Assembly (NCBI GenBank): GCA_021907015.1
Contig: CP091064.1
Coordinates: forward strand, 3,720,001 to 3,784,000
Direction: 5' to 3'
From: Pectobacterium sp. PL152
Lineage (GTDB): Bacteria > Pseudomonadota > Gammaproteobacteria > Enterobacterales > Enterobacteriaceae
Length of the DNA: 64,000 nucleotides
In this document: piece after piece, positions 50,101 to 62,568 of the stretch
How positions within the stretch are numbered: position 1 is the first letter of the stretch
Layout of the letters: each line of letters opens with the position of its first letter
The notes under the pieces: generated by a model
Databases searched by the model: none
What the model saw: only the letters and a program-made list of their open reading frames with translations
What the model was told of the DNA's origin: nothing
Made by a program: the position numbers and the translations under genes

Positions 50101-53100
50101 ACGGTGACGTTGATGGCGTGTGTGCCGTCACCGAGTGAAGCCAAATCGGCGGCAGGTAACGTCACACTCCACTGGCCGTTTGCCGCGACTGTGGCGCTGT
50201 AGGTGGTGGTGATTGTGCCGTTGGTAATGGAAACTGACACGCTCTGGCCAGGATCGAGGAGCCCCGTTGTGCCCGTCAGCAACTGGTCCACCGTGCTTTC
50301 CACCTGATTGAGCACGCCGTCAACAAACGGTGTCGCGATACTGATGGCGAAATTGGTGTGGATGACGACATCCAGCGTGCCGCTCGCACTACCGGTATTA
50401 CCTGCGCTGTCTGTTACCGTCGCGCTGACCTGCACGTTGCCATCTGCCAGAATGTTAAGCGCATTGGCCGGAATGGTGGCGCTCCACAGGCCGCCCGCGA
50501 GCGTCACGCCTGTTACGGTGTAAGCCCCGATCGTGACCTGAATCGCTGCCCCGACGGGCAGATTAGTGTAGGTGCCGCCGATGGTCGTTTCCGCCGCCAG
50601 TTCCGCGCTGGTAAGGACATTGTTGTCATAGAGCGCATTCAGCGTCAGCGTTGGAAGCGACTGCGTTTTTAGCGTGATATCAATGCTGCTTGTGCTGGTA
50701 TTTCCTGCGCCGTCGGTCACGCTGGCTTGAAGCGTCTTCACGCCGTCGCCCAACGCCAGCAGATCGTTCGCCGTAATGGCGATTTGCCAGATGCCGTTGC
50801 TATCGGCGACAGTGCTATAGACCGCTGTACCGACTTTGATGGTGATCAGAAGGCCCGCTTCGCCCTTGCCGCTTAACGGGAGCCCAGCCAGCGCGTCAGC
50901 CAAACCGATATCGCTGGTGTCAACCAGCATATCGATAGACAGCAGCGGTGGAACAGTATCGACGGTAAACGGGTGGGTTGCCGTGGTTGGGTTCTGTGCG
51001 ATGTCGTTGACTGCTGCGGTTACATTCTGATTGCCCTGCGGCAGATTTTGCACATCGCTGGCGGGAACGGTCGTGCTCCAACTGCCGTCTGCGCCAACGG
51101 TCGCCAGATAGGTTTTATTATTCAGCGTTACCGTGACGCGCTGTCCCGTCTGAACATTTGTCGTTGAACCGGAAATGAGCAGATCAGATTGTGCATCCTG
51201 CGCGCTGACGACATCGTCGCCAGACAGGGTCGCGATGGTGATACCGGGCAGGTTGGCGGCATCGGTGATGACAGTGATGTTATGCGTCGTCGAACCAGGG
51301 TTACCACTCACATCTGTCACGCTGGCACTCACGGTTTGTTTACCGTCAGGGATATTGCCGACATCCGTTGCGGGAACCTGTACGCTCCAACTGCCATCTG
51401 CGCCCACGGTGGCAAAGTAAGTTCCACCGTTGAGGGTGATGGTGACCTGCTGGCCCTGTTCCACATTTTGCTGCTGCCGCTGATCGTCAACGGCTGGCCA
51501 GATTCGGCCAGATTGATATAATCATCGGTCGACAGCGTTGCTATCGTCAGGGTTGGCGCTTTGGCCGGATCGGTATCCAGCGTAATCGAATGGCTTACCG
51601 TGCCGGTGTTTCCGGCGGCATCGGTCAAGGTCGCGGTGATTGCCGTGATGCCGTTCGGCATGTTTTGCAGGTCGCCGGCGGGCACGGTGACGCTCCAGGT
51701 GCCATCGGCCTGTGCCAGCCCTTGATAGATCTGCCCGTTGATGGTGACGTTAACAATGATGGGACGGCCGCTGTCGTTGATGGGGGACGTACCGCTGATC
51801 ACCAGTGGTTGCAGGCTTTCTGCGATGTTGATGATATCGTCAGTGCTAATCGTGTTGATGGTCAGCACCGGTGGGGTCAAATCAACGAATGCGCTGCCCT
51901 GAACGGTGGAGGTATTGCCCGCAGCATCGCTGACAGTAACAGAAATGTTGAGCAGGCCGTCTGCCAGTGCGGTCAGAACGGATGATGGCAGTTGGAGGCT
52001 CCAGTTGCCGCTGCCGTCAACCGTACCGGCATAGACCGTGGTTCCGATGGTAATACTGACGGTTTGCCCAGCTCCACGGAGGCCCGTCGTACCGTAGAGG
52101 GTCTGCCCGCCCTGTGCGTCGCTGAGATTCAGATAACCGTTGCTGAATGGCATATGCAGCGAAGCCACTGGTGGGTTATGGATGCTGACGCCCAGTTGTT
52201 GTGCCCCGACAGGGCATTACCTGCCTGATCGACCGCCGTGACATGAACGGTGATAACGCCATCCCCCAGCGCTTGCAGATCGGCTGGCTGAATAGTGGCG
52301 CTCCAGGTGCCGTCTGGTTGCACCTGGACGGTATAGGTTTTCCCGTTAAGTATGACGTTGACGTCCGTACCAGGCGCGACGTTGACGGCACCGCCGTTAA
52401 TGGTTATGCCGCTTGCCGCTTCCTGCACATTTATCTGGTTATCCCCGGTGATTGGCGCAATAGACAGGCCGCTCGCATTGGTATTCACCGTCACGGTGCT
52501 GCTGGATGTCGCGGTATTGCCAGAGACATCGCTCACGCTAACGGTAATCGTCTGGCTGCCGTTAGCCAGCAGTGCCATGTCGGTATCCGAGATCGTGGTG
52601 CTCCAACTTCCGTTCGACAAAACCTGCGCGGTATACGGTTTGCCATTGAAGCTAATCGTTACCGTCTGGCCTTGCTCAACGTTTTTACTGGTGCCGCTGA
52701 GTACCTGACTGACTCGGACTTCCGCTCCGTCAATAATGTTGTTGCCGGCGAAAGTCCCAATCGTGACGACCGGTGCGTTGAGCGGGCTGGCATCGACGAT
52801 AACGGTCTGCGTTATCGTCGTGGTATTGCCTGCGGCATCGGTCAGACGGGTCACAATACTGTAATTGCCATCGGACAGATTGCTCAGATCGGCTGATGGA
52901 ATGGTGATGCTCCAGATGCCGTCACTGCCGACAGTGCTGCTGTAGGTTTTGCCGTTAAGCGTGGCGGTAACGGTTTGCCCCGCGCTGGACGGCGAGGCGG
53001 TGCCGGTCAGCAACTGGCTGCTTTGCACCTCGCTGCTATTCAGAATGTTGTCGGTAGTAACGTTGCCCGTCGTCAACGTAGGCGGCGTACGAGCGACGGT

Positions 53101-56100
53101 GATGTTGCTGGTTAGCGTGCTGCTGTTTCCGGCCGCGTCGCTGACGCTAACCTGCAATGCGGTGGTACCGTTAGGCAGATTTTGCAGGCTATTTACAGGC
53201 AGCGAAATCGTCCAGTTTCCTGCTGTATCAACAACTCCTGTGTACGTCACGCCGCCGAGTGTGGCGGTGACGGTTTGCCCTGGTGAGGCGATACCGGTTG
53301 TGCCGCTGAGCGTCTGGGTAACGCCAGCCTCTGCGGCATTGAGTATGCCGTCGCTGAACGGCGTGTTCAACGTCAACGTCGGGCTGCTATGGGTAAACAC
53401 ATCGATCGTACGGCTGCCGTTCAAGACGTTCCCTGTACTGTCTACCGTTGTTACGGTGAGGGTTGACGTGCCGTCGGCCAGTGCGCTGACGTCAGCCGCC
53501 GATACGATGATGCTCCACGAACCGTTCGACTGTACCACGCCGTCGTAGCTTTTCCCGTTCAGCATGATCGTGACGGTGGTGCCTGCCGCCACGTTCTGGC
53601 TGCTGCCGTTGACGGTCAGATCTTGCGCCGCCTCGGTTTGATTCAGTTTGTCGTCACCCGCGACGGTATCGATAGCGATGCCGCTCAGGGAGGTATTCAC
53701 CGTAATCGTCTGGTTGAGCGTTGCGGGGTTACCGCTGACATCGTTGACGCTAATCGTGACGGTATGCGCGCCTTGGGCCAGATGGAGGGAGATCGACAGA
53801 CGGCACGCTGACGCGCCATTGACCGTTGCTGTCAACCGTTGTGGTGTAGGTGTTGTCGCCGAGGGTCACGGTAACGCGTTGCCCCGCCTCGACATTCTGG
53901 CTGCCGCCGCTGATGACTTGCGCGACGTTGATTTCGCCCCCGTCGATGATGTTATTGAGCGCGATGGCGTTGACGGTGAGCAGAGGCAGGTTCGCCGGAT
54001 TGGCATCCAGCGTTAATGTCCCCGTGACGGCGGTGCTGTTGCCTGATGCGCCGGTCAATGTTGCTGTCACCGTGTAATTGCCGTCAGCCAGCGCCTGAAG
54101 ATCGGCAGCGGGAACGGTAGTGCTCCAACTGCCATCAACCTGAATCTGAGCCTGATAATTTTTGTTGTTGATTGTGACAATGACGGTGCGTCCTGCTTGC
54201 GACTGTAACGCATTACCGGAGATGACCTGATCGTTCAGGCTCTCGGCGGCGTTGATGATGCCGTCGCTGGTCAGCGGTTTCAGCGTCAGAAGAGGACGAA
54301 CCATGTCGACGGTAATATCGCGGACGCTCTGTATGCTGTTACCTGCGGTATCCGTTGCCTCTACGCGGATGGTCTGTACGCCAGTTGGCAGAAATTGCAG
54401 GTCGGCGGCAGGAAGGGCTGCGCTCCAGTTACCCTGATTATCGACGGTTGCCGTGTAGGTTTTGCCGTTCAACGTGACGATGACGCTTTGGCCCCCTCCG
54501 GCAATCCCGGTTTTCCCTGTCAGGCTCTGCCCGCTGGCGGCTTCGATGATGTTCAGTATGCCGTCGCCGAAAGGCGGGTCAATCGTTGGCTGTGGCAGAT
54601 TGTTAATATGGATATCAATATCGCGGCTGGCAGTGACAGGAACATCGCCGGGGTTGGCGACGCTGGCGGTAATGGTCGTTGTGCCATCCGGTAAGGCGAG
54701 CATGTCACTGCTGTCGATGATTACGCTCCAACTGCCGTTTGCGGCAATGGTGCCAGTGTAGGTCTTGCCATTGAGCGTAACGGTAACGCTTTCTCCTGGA
54801 GTCACGTTGACCGTCGAGCCTGAAATCGTTAGCGGCTGTGAGGCTTCAAGTCGATTAATCTGGTTATCTAGCGCGACAATGCTGATGGAGATACTGTCAT
54901 TACTGGTGTCGATTGAAGACCAGATTTCATGGCTGCCCTCGTTACCGGCCAGATCGGTAATGGTGGCAGAGATCGATACCGTTCCCTCGCTGAGTTCAGC
55001 CATATGCTCAGCGGGAATTTCCACACTCCAGTTGCCACCGCTCTTGATCGTGGCAAAGTAGAATTTTTGTTGAGAAGAATCGTGGCGACCTGACCTGTTT
55101 CCACATTCAAACTGGTGCCCGTCAGCCATTGGCTGACTTTGAGATCGGCCGCGCTAATAACGTTGTTCTCATCAACAAAAGCGTTAACGAAGATTGTTGG
55201 CTGGAACGCAGGGTCTGCACTGAGCGTAATGGATTTTTCGACGTTGACGGTATTACCGACTGCATCGGTTAGCGACGCGGACAGTTTGTAGCTGCCATCG
55301 GCCATGCCGCGCAGCGCGGCTGTAGGTAAGCTGATACTCCAGTTGCCATCGGTACCGACAACCCCGGTATAGAACTGCCCATCGAAGGTGATAACGACAG
55401 TACGACCCGCTTCGCTGAGTGAGGCGGTACCGTTGACGGTCTGGTTGTTTTGCGATTCGACCATATTGATAGTGTCATCGCCGGCAACGGTGCCGATGGT
55501 CAGGGTTGGAGCGGTGAAGTCGGTATGGCTGACAAATGTTTTACCCGCCTGATTGCCTGCGGCATCCAGGGCGGTTACCAGCAGCGTGTTATCACCTTCT
55601 GGCAACTGCTGGAGATCGGCCGCAGGGACGGTGACTTTCCAGTTACCTGCCGTATCAACCGTTCCGGTATAGGATTTCCCGCCGAGGGATAAGATGACCG
55701 TCTGCCCGGCGCCGCTAACGCCGGTGTGGCCGGTAATCGTCTGACTGACCAGCGCTTCTGTACCGTTGAGTGAACCGTTGCCGAATGGGGTATCAATCGT
55801 CGGCTGCGGTAGCGTATTAATGTAGACGCCGAGCGTGTGAACGTCCGTTACGGGACTGCTTCCGGCAACACTCACGCTGGCGGTCACGGTGGCATTGCCG
55901 TCTGACAGCACCTGAAGATCGGCGCTGGGGATTTGCAGCGTCCAACTGCCGTCTGCGGCAACGGTGGTGGTGTAATTTTTCCCATTCAGCGTAACGGTCA
56001 CCGTCTGCCCTGCGGGAACATTGGCGGTATTACCGCTGATCGCCAGCGGTTGGAGGGATTCTGCCCGGCTTAACAGGTTATCGCTGGTGATAATATTGAT

Positions 56101-58759
56101 GGCGATGCTGTCGCCAGATTTATCGACGTTAATACTCTGGCTTCCACTCGCGGCGTTGCCCGCTTTGTTACTGACGTTAACGCTAATGCTGTGTGTGCCG
56201 TCTGCCAGCAGAGCCATATCTGCGGTTGAAACGTTGATGCTCCAGACGCCGCCAGACTGCACGGTCGCAAGATAGGTTTTCCCATTCAGGCTAATGGTGA
56301 CAACTTGCCCCGCCTCAACGTTAGTGGTCGTCCCGCTCAACTGCTGGCTGACTTTTGCTTCTGCGCCATCAATGACGTTATCGCCCGCGAAGTGATTGAT
56401 AGTAATGGTTGGCGCCGTGGTTGCGCCGCTGTCGATGGTCAGCGGACGGGTTACCGTTGTGGTGTTGCCTGCGGCGTCGGTCAGCGTAACGGTCAGGTTA
56501 TGGTTCCCGTCCGCGATCGCCACCAGATCGGCCGTTGGCAGCGTGATACTCCAGTTTCCGTCGTTGCCGACGGTGGTGGTGTAGGGTTTGTCATTCAGCG
56601 TAACGGTGACCGTGCGACCCGCTTCACTGAGCGAGGCTGTTCCGCTGACCACTTGATTGACGACCAGTTCTGCACCGTTGAGGACATCGTCCTGCGCGAT
56701 AGCGGAGACGTTGAGCGTCGGCGGGGTCGTATCAACGCTGATGTTCTGCGTTACGGTGGTTTCGTTGCCAGCGATATCGCGGACAACAATCTCCAGCACG
56801 CTGATGTTGTCCGATGGCAGGCTTTGCAGGATGTCTTTGGAGATTGTCACCGTCCAGTTCCCGTTGGCATCCACCGTTCCGGTAACGTAGTTCCCACCGA
56901 TCGTCAGGCTGACGGTTTGTCCTCTGCCGCTAATCCCGGTTTCCCCCTGATGACCTGATCCTGTGCGGCTTCGGCTGCGTTTAATACGCCGTCGGTGAAA
57001 GGCGGTGTCAGCGTGATGGAAGGGAGCGTGTTGATGTGTACATCCAGCGTGTGGTTGACGGTGACGGTATTACCACTGACTCCCTGAACGCTGGCGGTCA
57101 GGGTATTACTGCCGTCTGACAGCACAAGTAGGTCTGCGCTGGGGATGTCCACAGACCATTTGCCGTCTGCCCCCGTTGTGGTGGTGTAGGGTTTTCCGTT
57201 CAACGTCACCGTCACGGTTTGGCCAGCGGCAACATTAGCGGTGGTCCCGTTGATCGTCAGCGGCTGTCCTGCTTCCACGGCATTCAGGCGGTCATCTGCT
57301 GAGACGATGCTGATGTTGACCGCTTCGGCGTTAGTGTCCACCGTGATGGTTTGCGGAGGCAGCGTAGTGGTGTTGCCTGCTTTATCCGTTAATGACGCGA
57401 CCAGATTGTAGGTGCCGTTAGTCAGTGCCTGCATGTCGCCGGGGGAATGAACACACTCCATGAACCATCGCTTTCTACCGTTGTTGTGTAGGTCGTGCCG
57501 TTAAATGTCACCGTCACGGTCTGGCCGACATCCGACAGGGAAGCGGTACCAGAGACAGTCTGCGAAGACTGGAGTTCATCGGCGGTGAGCAGGTTGTTGC
57601 CGGTAAACGGCGACAGAGACAGCTCCGGCGGCGTGGTGTCGACAATAATGGTGCGGTTGACCACGGTGGTATTGCCGGCACTATCGCTGATCGTAAACGA
57701 CATCGCGTGTTCGCCTTCGCTCAGTGCGCGAAGGTCTGCGGCCGGCACGGTCAGGGTCCAGTTACCCGCGGTATTAATGGTCGTGGTATAGGTTTTCCCA
57801 TTGAGCGTGATAGTGACGTTCTGACCCGCTTCCCCCGTTCCGTTCAGGACCTGGCCGTTTGCCAGCTCTCCTACGGTGAGGTAATTGTCACCCGTAAATT
57901 TATCAACGGTTAAATTCGGCGGTAGGGTGTCAATGGTGAGATCGATCGTTTTCTCATGGACGACGCCGTTCGTACCCGGCACGCTCACTTTTAGTGCGTA
58001 AATGCCGTCTTGCAGTCCGGTAAACGCATCTGCTGGCAGCGTAAAGTGCCAACTGCCGTCGGCAGCAACGGTGGTGGTGTAAACCACGCCGTTCAACGTG
58101 ATAGTGACGGTTTGCCCCGCGCTGACGCCCGTTGTTTTCCCGCTGAGGACATGAGGTTGACCGATTTCCGTACGGTTTAGCCCGTTATTTCCGGCAAAAG
58201 CATCGACGGTTAAGGGTTCTTGCGGTGGCGCTGTGGCGCTGTTGTCATTGTTTGATGACGCGACAGCGACGGCGACCCCAGCGACAGCGGCTCCGCCGAC
58301 GGCGACCGCGCCCAGAACGCTGCCCAGTGTGGTTGCAGATAACGTACTGGTGGTGGTGCTACCAATCAGTAATGACGTCATATCGCCCAGCGCGGTGTAT
58401 TCTGGCGTAAGGGCAACGGCTTCTGCCGCGAGTGTGGCTCCTTCTGCCGCCGCTGCACCCGAGAACTGCGCATGGATGAGGCGGGTACCATCGTCAAAAA
58501 CCAGCTCGCTGTGATAACCCGCGGCATCCAGCGTGAAGAAGCTTTCATAGCGGACGGTGGTACCGTCTTTCATGTGCAAGATAAGGTCGTTGCCGACGCG
58601 CTCATAGCGAGACACGATATCTGGCGTGCCATGGATTCGAACGGTGCTGCTTTCCAGTAGTTCGATGTTTCTCGTACCCTGTGGAACGTTTTCTATGAAC
58701 TGGCCATTCTGGCGCGACAGGATATTCACATTTCCAGCAATAATATTCATATCTGACAT
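44160..58759 (-). pseudogene. bapA: Giant BapA/LapA-type repeat adhesin, nine frameshifts
   Basis: This is a surface adhesin exported by its own type I system. The N-terminal prefix (MSDMNIIAGNVNILSRQNGQ) is followed by an Ala/Gly helix (LGAVAVGGAAVAGVAVAVAS) and then some 40-45 tandem Ig-like repeats of about 100 residues. Each repeat has a pattern like LNxAE, SGTxxxxxxGQTVTVTLNG, YTxTVxADGSWSVxVPAADL and xLxDGxxTVxATVTDxAGNT. The C-terminus carries a degenerate RTX stretch (GGEGDDIITL; GGDGIDTLVLDGT) and a type I target region ending QQGLLVNMV. Nine breaks lie near 57440, 56945, 55066, 53790, 52198, 51467, 49688, 47740 and 46530. Most look like single missing bases. The restored protein has about 4,870 residues. 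Confidence 0.9.
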
Positions 58760-59481
58760 GAAATAGCCTCTTGCTTATCTGCAACCATTGTCTTAATACC
58801 TCTCCCATCGGATCGGTGCCGAGACGGGGGACGTATGGGGTGATGCGCCACCAACAAAAAGCGGGGCGCTAAAGTTGACCTGGTTCAGAAACAAAAAGCA
58901 TAAATAGTCAAATTTGGCTAAATAGATTGCTGTCTATCCCTCTTCCATGGGGAGTAGTCCATTTGGATGATAATCATTCAATTCTTGATATTTATAGGTG
59001 TGGCTTAAGCAAAAATCCAACTTTTTTGAAATGTTTTGAAAATAAAAAAAAGATGACAATATTCTTACATATTAAATAACTTAGCGACATTACCCTTTTA
59101 CCCTTATCATTACCACACTAACTATAATGTTAAAATGCCGTCTCCTGGCGCATTTTGTGGCGTGGGAATACGCCTTTTGTCCGCAGGTGAGCCGGAGTCG
59201 ATGGGTGATACTCACCGTTAAGGCAGTGTCTTTATCTTTATTTGTTGTATCAATTTGTGTTTTTGTTAATACGTGAGCGTTAAACAAAGCGTGTTGCCAG
59301 AAAAGTGATCACGAAGTGTGATAATCAATGACTTTTTCTTATGGATGGTGCTGGCGATGTCGGGTGTGGGGTTTGCAGATAGGGCGTCTGGCGCAACGCT
59401 GGATATGAGAATTATTCTTGATATCACGGTTATCCCTATTACACTGCGGGCGATTGTTTTCATCAGAGAGACCAGGTTGTT
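58760..59481. other. A+T-rich spacer between bapA and yojI
   Basis: This 722-nt divergent region holds the bapA and yojI promoters. No gene is convincing. Two overlapping frames of 65-75 codons on opposite strands near 59270-59545 have hydrophobic starts but no good ribosome-binding site or family resemblance. A Fur-box-like core lies at 58970-58979. The stretch 59030-59090 is nearly pure A/T. Confidence 0.5.
58964..58982 (-). promoter_or_regulatory. Fur-box-like site upstream of bapA
   Basis: The core GATAATCATT is a perfect run of ten of the Fur consensus GATAATGATAATCATTATC. Flanks agree poorly (about 12 of 19 in all). It lies 205 nt before bapA and about 500 nt before yojI. Iron control of the adhesin is a guess. 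Confidence 0.35.
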
Positions 59482-61126
59482 ATGGAGTTGCTCCGCATTG
59501 TTTACCAGCAGTACCGTTGGCCATTTCTGGCCGTTATCCTGTTAAGTTTGTTGAGTGCCGCGCTGGGCATTGGGCTTATTGCCTTTATCAATCTGCAATT
59601 GATTGAAACGGTCAATCAGTCGTTGAGTGTATTGCCGCAATTTCTGGGCTTGCTGCTGCTCTTGATGGGCGTCACGCTGGTGTCGCAATTGGCGCTGACC
59701 ACGCTGGGGCACCACTTCGTTTATCGTCTGCGCGGGCAGTTTATCAAACGTATTCTGGACACCAACATTGCGCGTATCGAGCAGATCGGCAGTGCGCAAC
59801 TGCTTGCCAGCCTGTCCAGCGATATCCGCAATATCACGATTGCATTTGTGCGTCTGCCGGAGTTGATTCAGGGCATTGTGCTCACCATTGGTTCAGCGGT
59901 TTACCTTGCCTGGCTCTCCCCGAAAATGCTGGTGGTCACGTCCGTTTGGATTGCGATAACGCTCTGGGGCGGTTTTATGCTGGTTTCCCGTGTGTACAGC
60001 CATCTCACTAAGGTGCGGGAAGCGGAAGATCGTCTTCAGAAAGATTACGAAACCGTGATTAACGGGCGTAAAGAACTCACGCTCAATCGTGAGCGGGCGC
60101 AGAAGCTGTATGAAGAAATTTATCAGGCCAATGCGCAGGATTACCGACAGAACGTGATTCGGGCTGACACCTTCCACCTCAGCGCGGTGAACTGGTCGAA
60201 TATTATGATGTTGGGCGTGATTGGCGCAGTCTTTTTCATGGCAAACAATCTCGGCTGGGCGGATACCAATGTTGCCGCGACATACTCACTGACGCTGCTT
60301 TTTTACGCACGCCGATGCTACAGGCCGTTGGTGCACTGCCGACGCTGCTGAGTGCGCAAGTTGCGTTTAATAAGCTGAAACGTTTTGATTTGGCGGATTA
60401 TCAGGAGCCGTTTCCCGCGGCGATTGCCCCTGCGGACTGGCACACGCTGGAATTGCGTGATGTGGTGTTTCGCTATGACGAGTCTGGGTTTGAAGTCGGA
60501 CCGATCAATCTGGTGATAAAACGTGGCGAACTGGTGTTTCTTATTGGCGGTAACGGAAGCGGAAAATCGACGCTGGCGATGCTGCTGACTGGGCTTTATA
60601 CCCCGGTTTCCGGCTCGTTGCTACTGGATAACCGCCCCGTTACGGCAGAAACGCGCGAGGATTACCAAAAGCTATTCTCCGCCATTTTTACCGATTTCCA
60701 CCTGTTCGGGCAGATGATGGGCCCGCAGGGAACGGCGCCGGATACGGCGCTGATCGACAACTGGCTGGATCGCCTGAACATGCGGCATAAGCTGACGCTG
60801 GAGAATCATCAGGTGATGAACTTACAGCTTTCTCAGGGGCAGCGTAAACGTGTTGCGCTGCTGCTGGCCGTCGCCGAACAGCGGGACATCCTGCTACTGG
60901 ACGAATGGGCGGCCGATCAGGACCCGCAATTCCGCCGAGTGTTCTATCTTGAGCTGTTACCGCAATTGCGCGCATTGGGGAAAACGATTGTGGCGATCAG
61001 CCATGACGATCACTACTTTGAACATGCCGATCGCCTGCTTGAAATGCATCGGGGACGCTGTCTGAGCTGACGGGTGCCGCGCGTGAACAGGCCTCGCAGG
61101 ATGCCGTGGCACAGATTAGCCGATAG
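59482..61126 (+). pseudogene. yojI: ABC exporter YojI (microcin J25 efflux type), two frameshifts
   Basis: YojI is an inner-membrane ABC exporter that with TolC pumps out the lasso peptide microcin J25. The membrane domain ([40 protein letters not shown]) follows E. coli YojI closely. The ATPase has [38 protein letters not shown] and [11 protein letters not shown]. The T run at 60300-60305 is one base short and splits the two. A second loss near 61052 changes the C-terminus, which would otherwise end DAVAQISR at 61126. Restored length is about 548 residues, as in E. coli. No microcin gene is nearby. Confidence 0.93.
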
Positions 61127-61133
61127 CGTAAAT

Positions 61134-61156
61134 CAGCGCAGCGGAATGCTGCGCTG
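61134..61156. other. Hairpin after yojI
   Basis: CAGCGCAGC and GCTGCGCTG form a perfect 9-bp stem with a GGAAT loop, 7 nt after the yojI stop. No T tract follows, so termination would be weak or Rho-assisted. Confidence 0.5.
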
Positions 61157-61235
61157 TGAGGGATAACACACCGTTAACATGAAGTCTGACAGGCATATAT
61201 TAATTCGTTGAATTCTGGGGCAGAATAAGCGCCAA

Positions 61236-61254
61236 TGTTGGCAGGCTGCCAACA
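61236..61254 (+). promoter_or_regulatory. Perfect palindrome upstream of ansB
   Basis: TGTTGGCAGGCTGCCAACA is a perfect 9+1+9 inverted repeat, 79-97 nt before the ansB start. Its size and symmetry suit a homodimeric repressor or activator. No regulator is encoded next to it, and I do not recognise the motif as a CRP or FNR site. Confidence 0.5.
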
Positions 61255-61332
61255 GAGTGGACGTTTTTCACTTACAGATCAGGCACCTGACGTATCTGGT
61301 CTGCCACTTAACTCAATAAGTTGGTATATGTT

Positions 61333-62382
61333 ATGAAAAGGATGTTTAACGCATTATTCGTTGTTGTTTTTGTTTGTTTTTCGTCTCTGGCAAATGCGGC
61401 AGAAAATCTACCTAACATTGTCATTCTGGCAACGGGCGGTACGATTGCGGGTTCCGCAGCGGCCAACACGCAAACCACGGGGTATAAAGCGGGTGCGTTG
61501 GGCGTAGATACGCTGATTCAAGCGGTGCCAGAGCTGAAAACGCTTGCCAATATCTCAGGTGAGCAGGTTGCCAGCATCGGTAGTGAAAATATGACCAGCG
61601 ATGTTCTGCTGAAGCTGAGCAAGCGTGTGAACGAGCTGCTGGCACGCAGCGATGTTGATGGCGTGGTGATTACACACGGTACGGATACGCTCGACGAATC
61701 GCCTTACTTCCTGAACCTGACGGTGAAGAGTGACAAACCTGTGGTCTTTGCTGCGGCGATGCGTCCGGCAACGGCAATCAGCGCCGATGGCCCAATGAAT
61801 CTGTACGGTGCGGTAAAAGTGGCAGCGGATAAAAATTCCCGCGGCCGTGGGGTGATGGTGGTACTGAACGACCGTATCGGTTCTGCCCGTTTCATTAGCA
61901 AAACTAACGCCTCTACGCTGGATACCTTTAAAGCGCCGGAAGAAGGTTATCTGGGTGTGATTATCGGTGACAAGGTTTACTACCAGACTCGCCTGGACAA
62001 AATCCACACTACGCGTTCTGTATTTGACGTGACCAACGTAGATAAACTGCCTGCTGTCGATATTATCTATGGCTATCAGGACGATCCAGAATACATGTAT
62101 GACGCTGCCATCAAACACGGCGCAAAAGGCATTGTGTATGCGGGTATGGGCGCAGGTAGCGTATCCAAGCGTGGTGATGCAGGTATCCGTAAAGCGGAAA
62201 GCAAAGGCGTTGTGGTTGTACGTTCCAGCCGTACCGGTAGCGGTATCGTACCACCGGATGCAGGCCAGCCCGGTCTGGTTGCCGATTCTCTGAGCCCAGC
62301 TAAATCACGTATCCTGTTGATGCTGGCGCTGACGAAAACGACAAATCCTGCGGTAATTCAGGACTACTTCCACACGTATTAA
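61333..62382 (+). CDS. ansB: L-asparaginase II, periplasmic
   Basis: This type II asparaginase hydrolyses asparagine to aspartate and ammonia in the periplasm. A signal peptide ([22 protein letters not shown]) is followed by the mature enzyme. The nucleophilic threonine lies in [13 protein letters not shown] and the second active-site Thr-Asp in [27 protein letters not shown] and the terminal VIQDYFHTY are also conserved. The ATG at 61333 gives the 349-residue length of Erwinia and Dickeya enzymes. An upstream TTG in frame at 61321 has no better ribosome-binding site. It stands alone, with a palindrome in front and a terminator behind. Confidence 0.96.
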   Translation: MKRMFNALFVVVFVCFSSLANAAENLPNIVILATGGTIAGSAAANTQTTGYKAGALGVDTLIQAVPELKTLANISGEQVASIGSENMTSDVLLKLSKRVNELLARSDVDGVVITHGTDTLDESPYFLNLTVKSDKPVVFAAAMRPATAISADGPMNLYGAVKVAADKNSRGRGVMVVLNDRIGSARFISKTNASTLDTFKAPEEGYLGVIIGDKVYYQTRLDKIHTTRSVFDVTNVDKLPAVDIIYGYQDDPEYMYDAAIKHGAKGIVYAGMGAGSVSKRGDAGIRKAESKGVVVVRSSRTGSGIVPPDAGQPGLVADSLSPAKSRILLMLALTKTTNPAVIQDYFHTY

Positions 62383-62407
62383 TCGCCTGAGCGGTTTTTC
62401 GTGTCAT

Positions 62408-62436
62408 AGCCCTGCCGTTAAACGCGGGGCTTTTTA
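62408..62436 (+). terminator. Terminator after ansB
   Basis: AGCCCTGCCG and CGCGGGGCT pair imperfectly around TTAAA and run into TTTTTATTT, 25 nt after the ansB stop. Confidence 0.75.
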
Positions 62437-62568
62437 TTTCCTGTCATCCCATTTTGACTTTTCGTTATTCAACTTTTCATTCCCACTGAGAAGTCACTTC
62501 CCTCTCTGTTGATTTTATCGGTATGATTCAGCCCACGACAAAGCAGGTAATCACCCCATTTATCTTTG

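Noticed and set aside
44160-58759. Many plus-strand frames of 60-230 codons inside bapA
   Set aside because: They are antisense shadows of a G+C-biased repeat gene, and they repeat with the period of the Ig-like domains.
59266-59545. Two overlapping 65-75-codon frames on opposite strands with hydrophobic starts
   Set aside because: Neither has a good ribosome-binding site or recognisable family. The plus-strand one runs into the yojI start.
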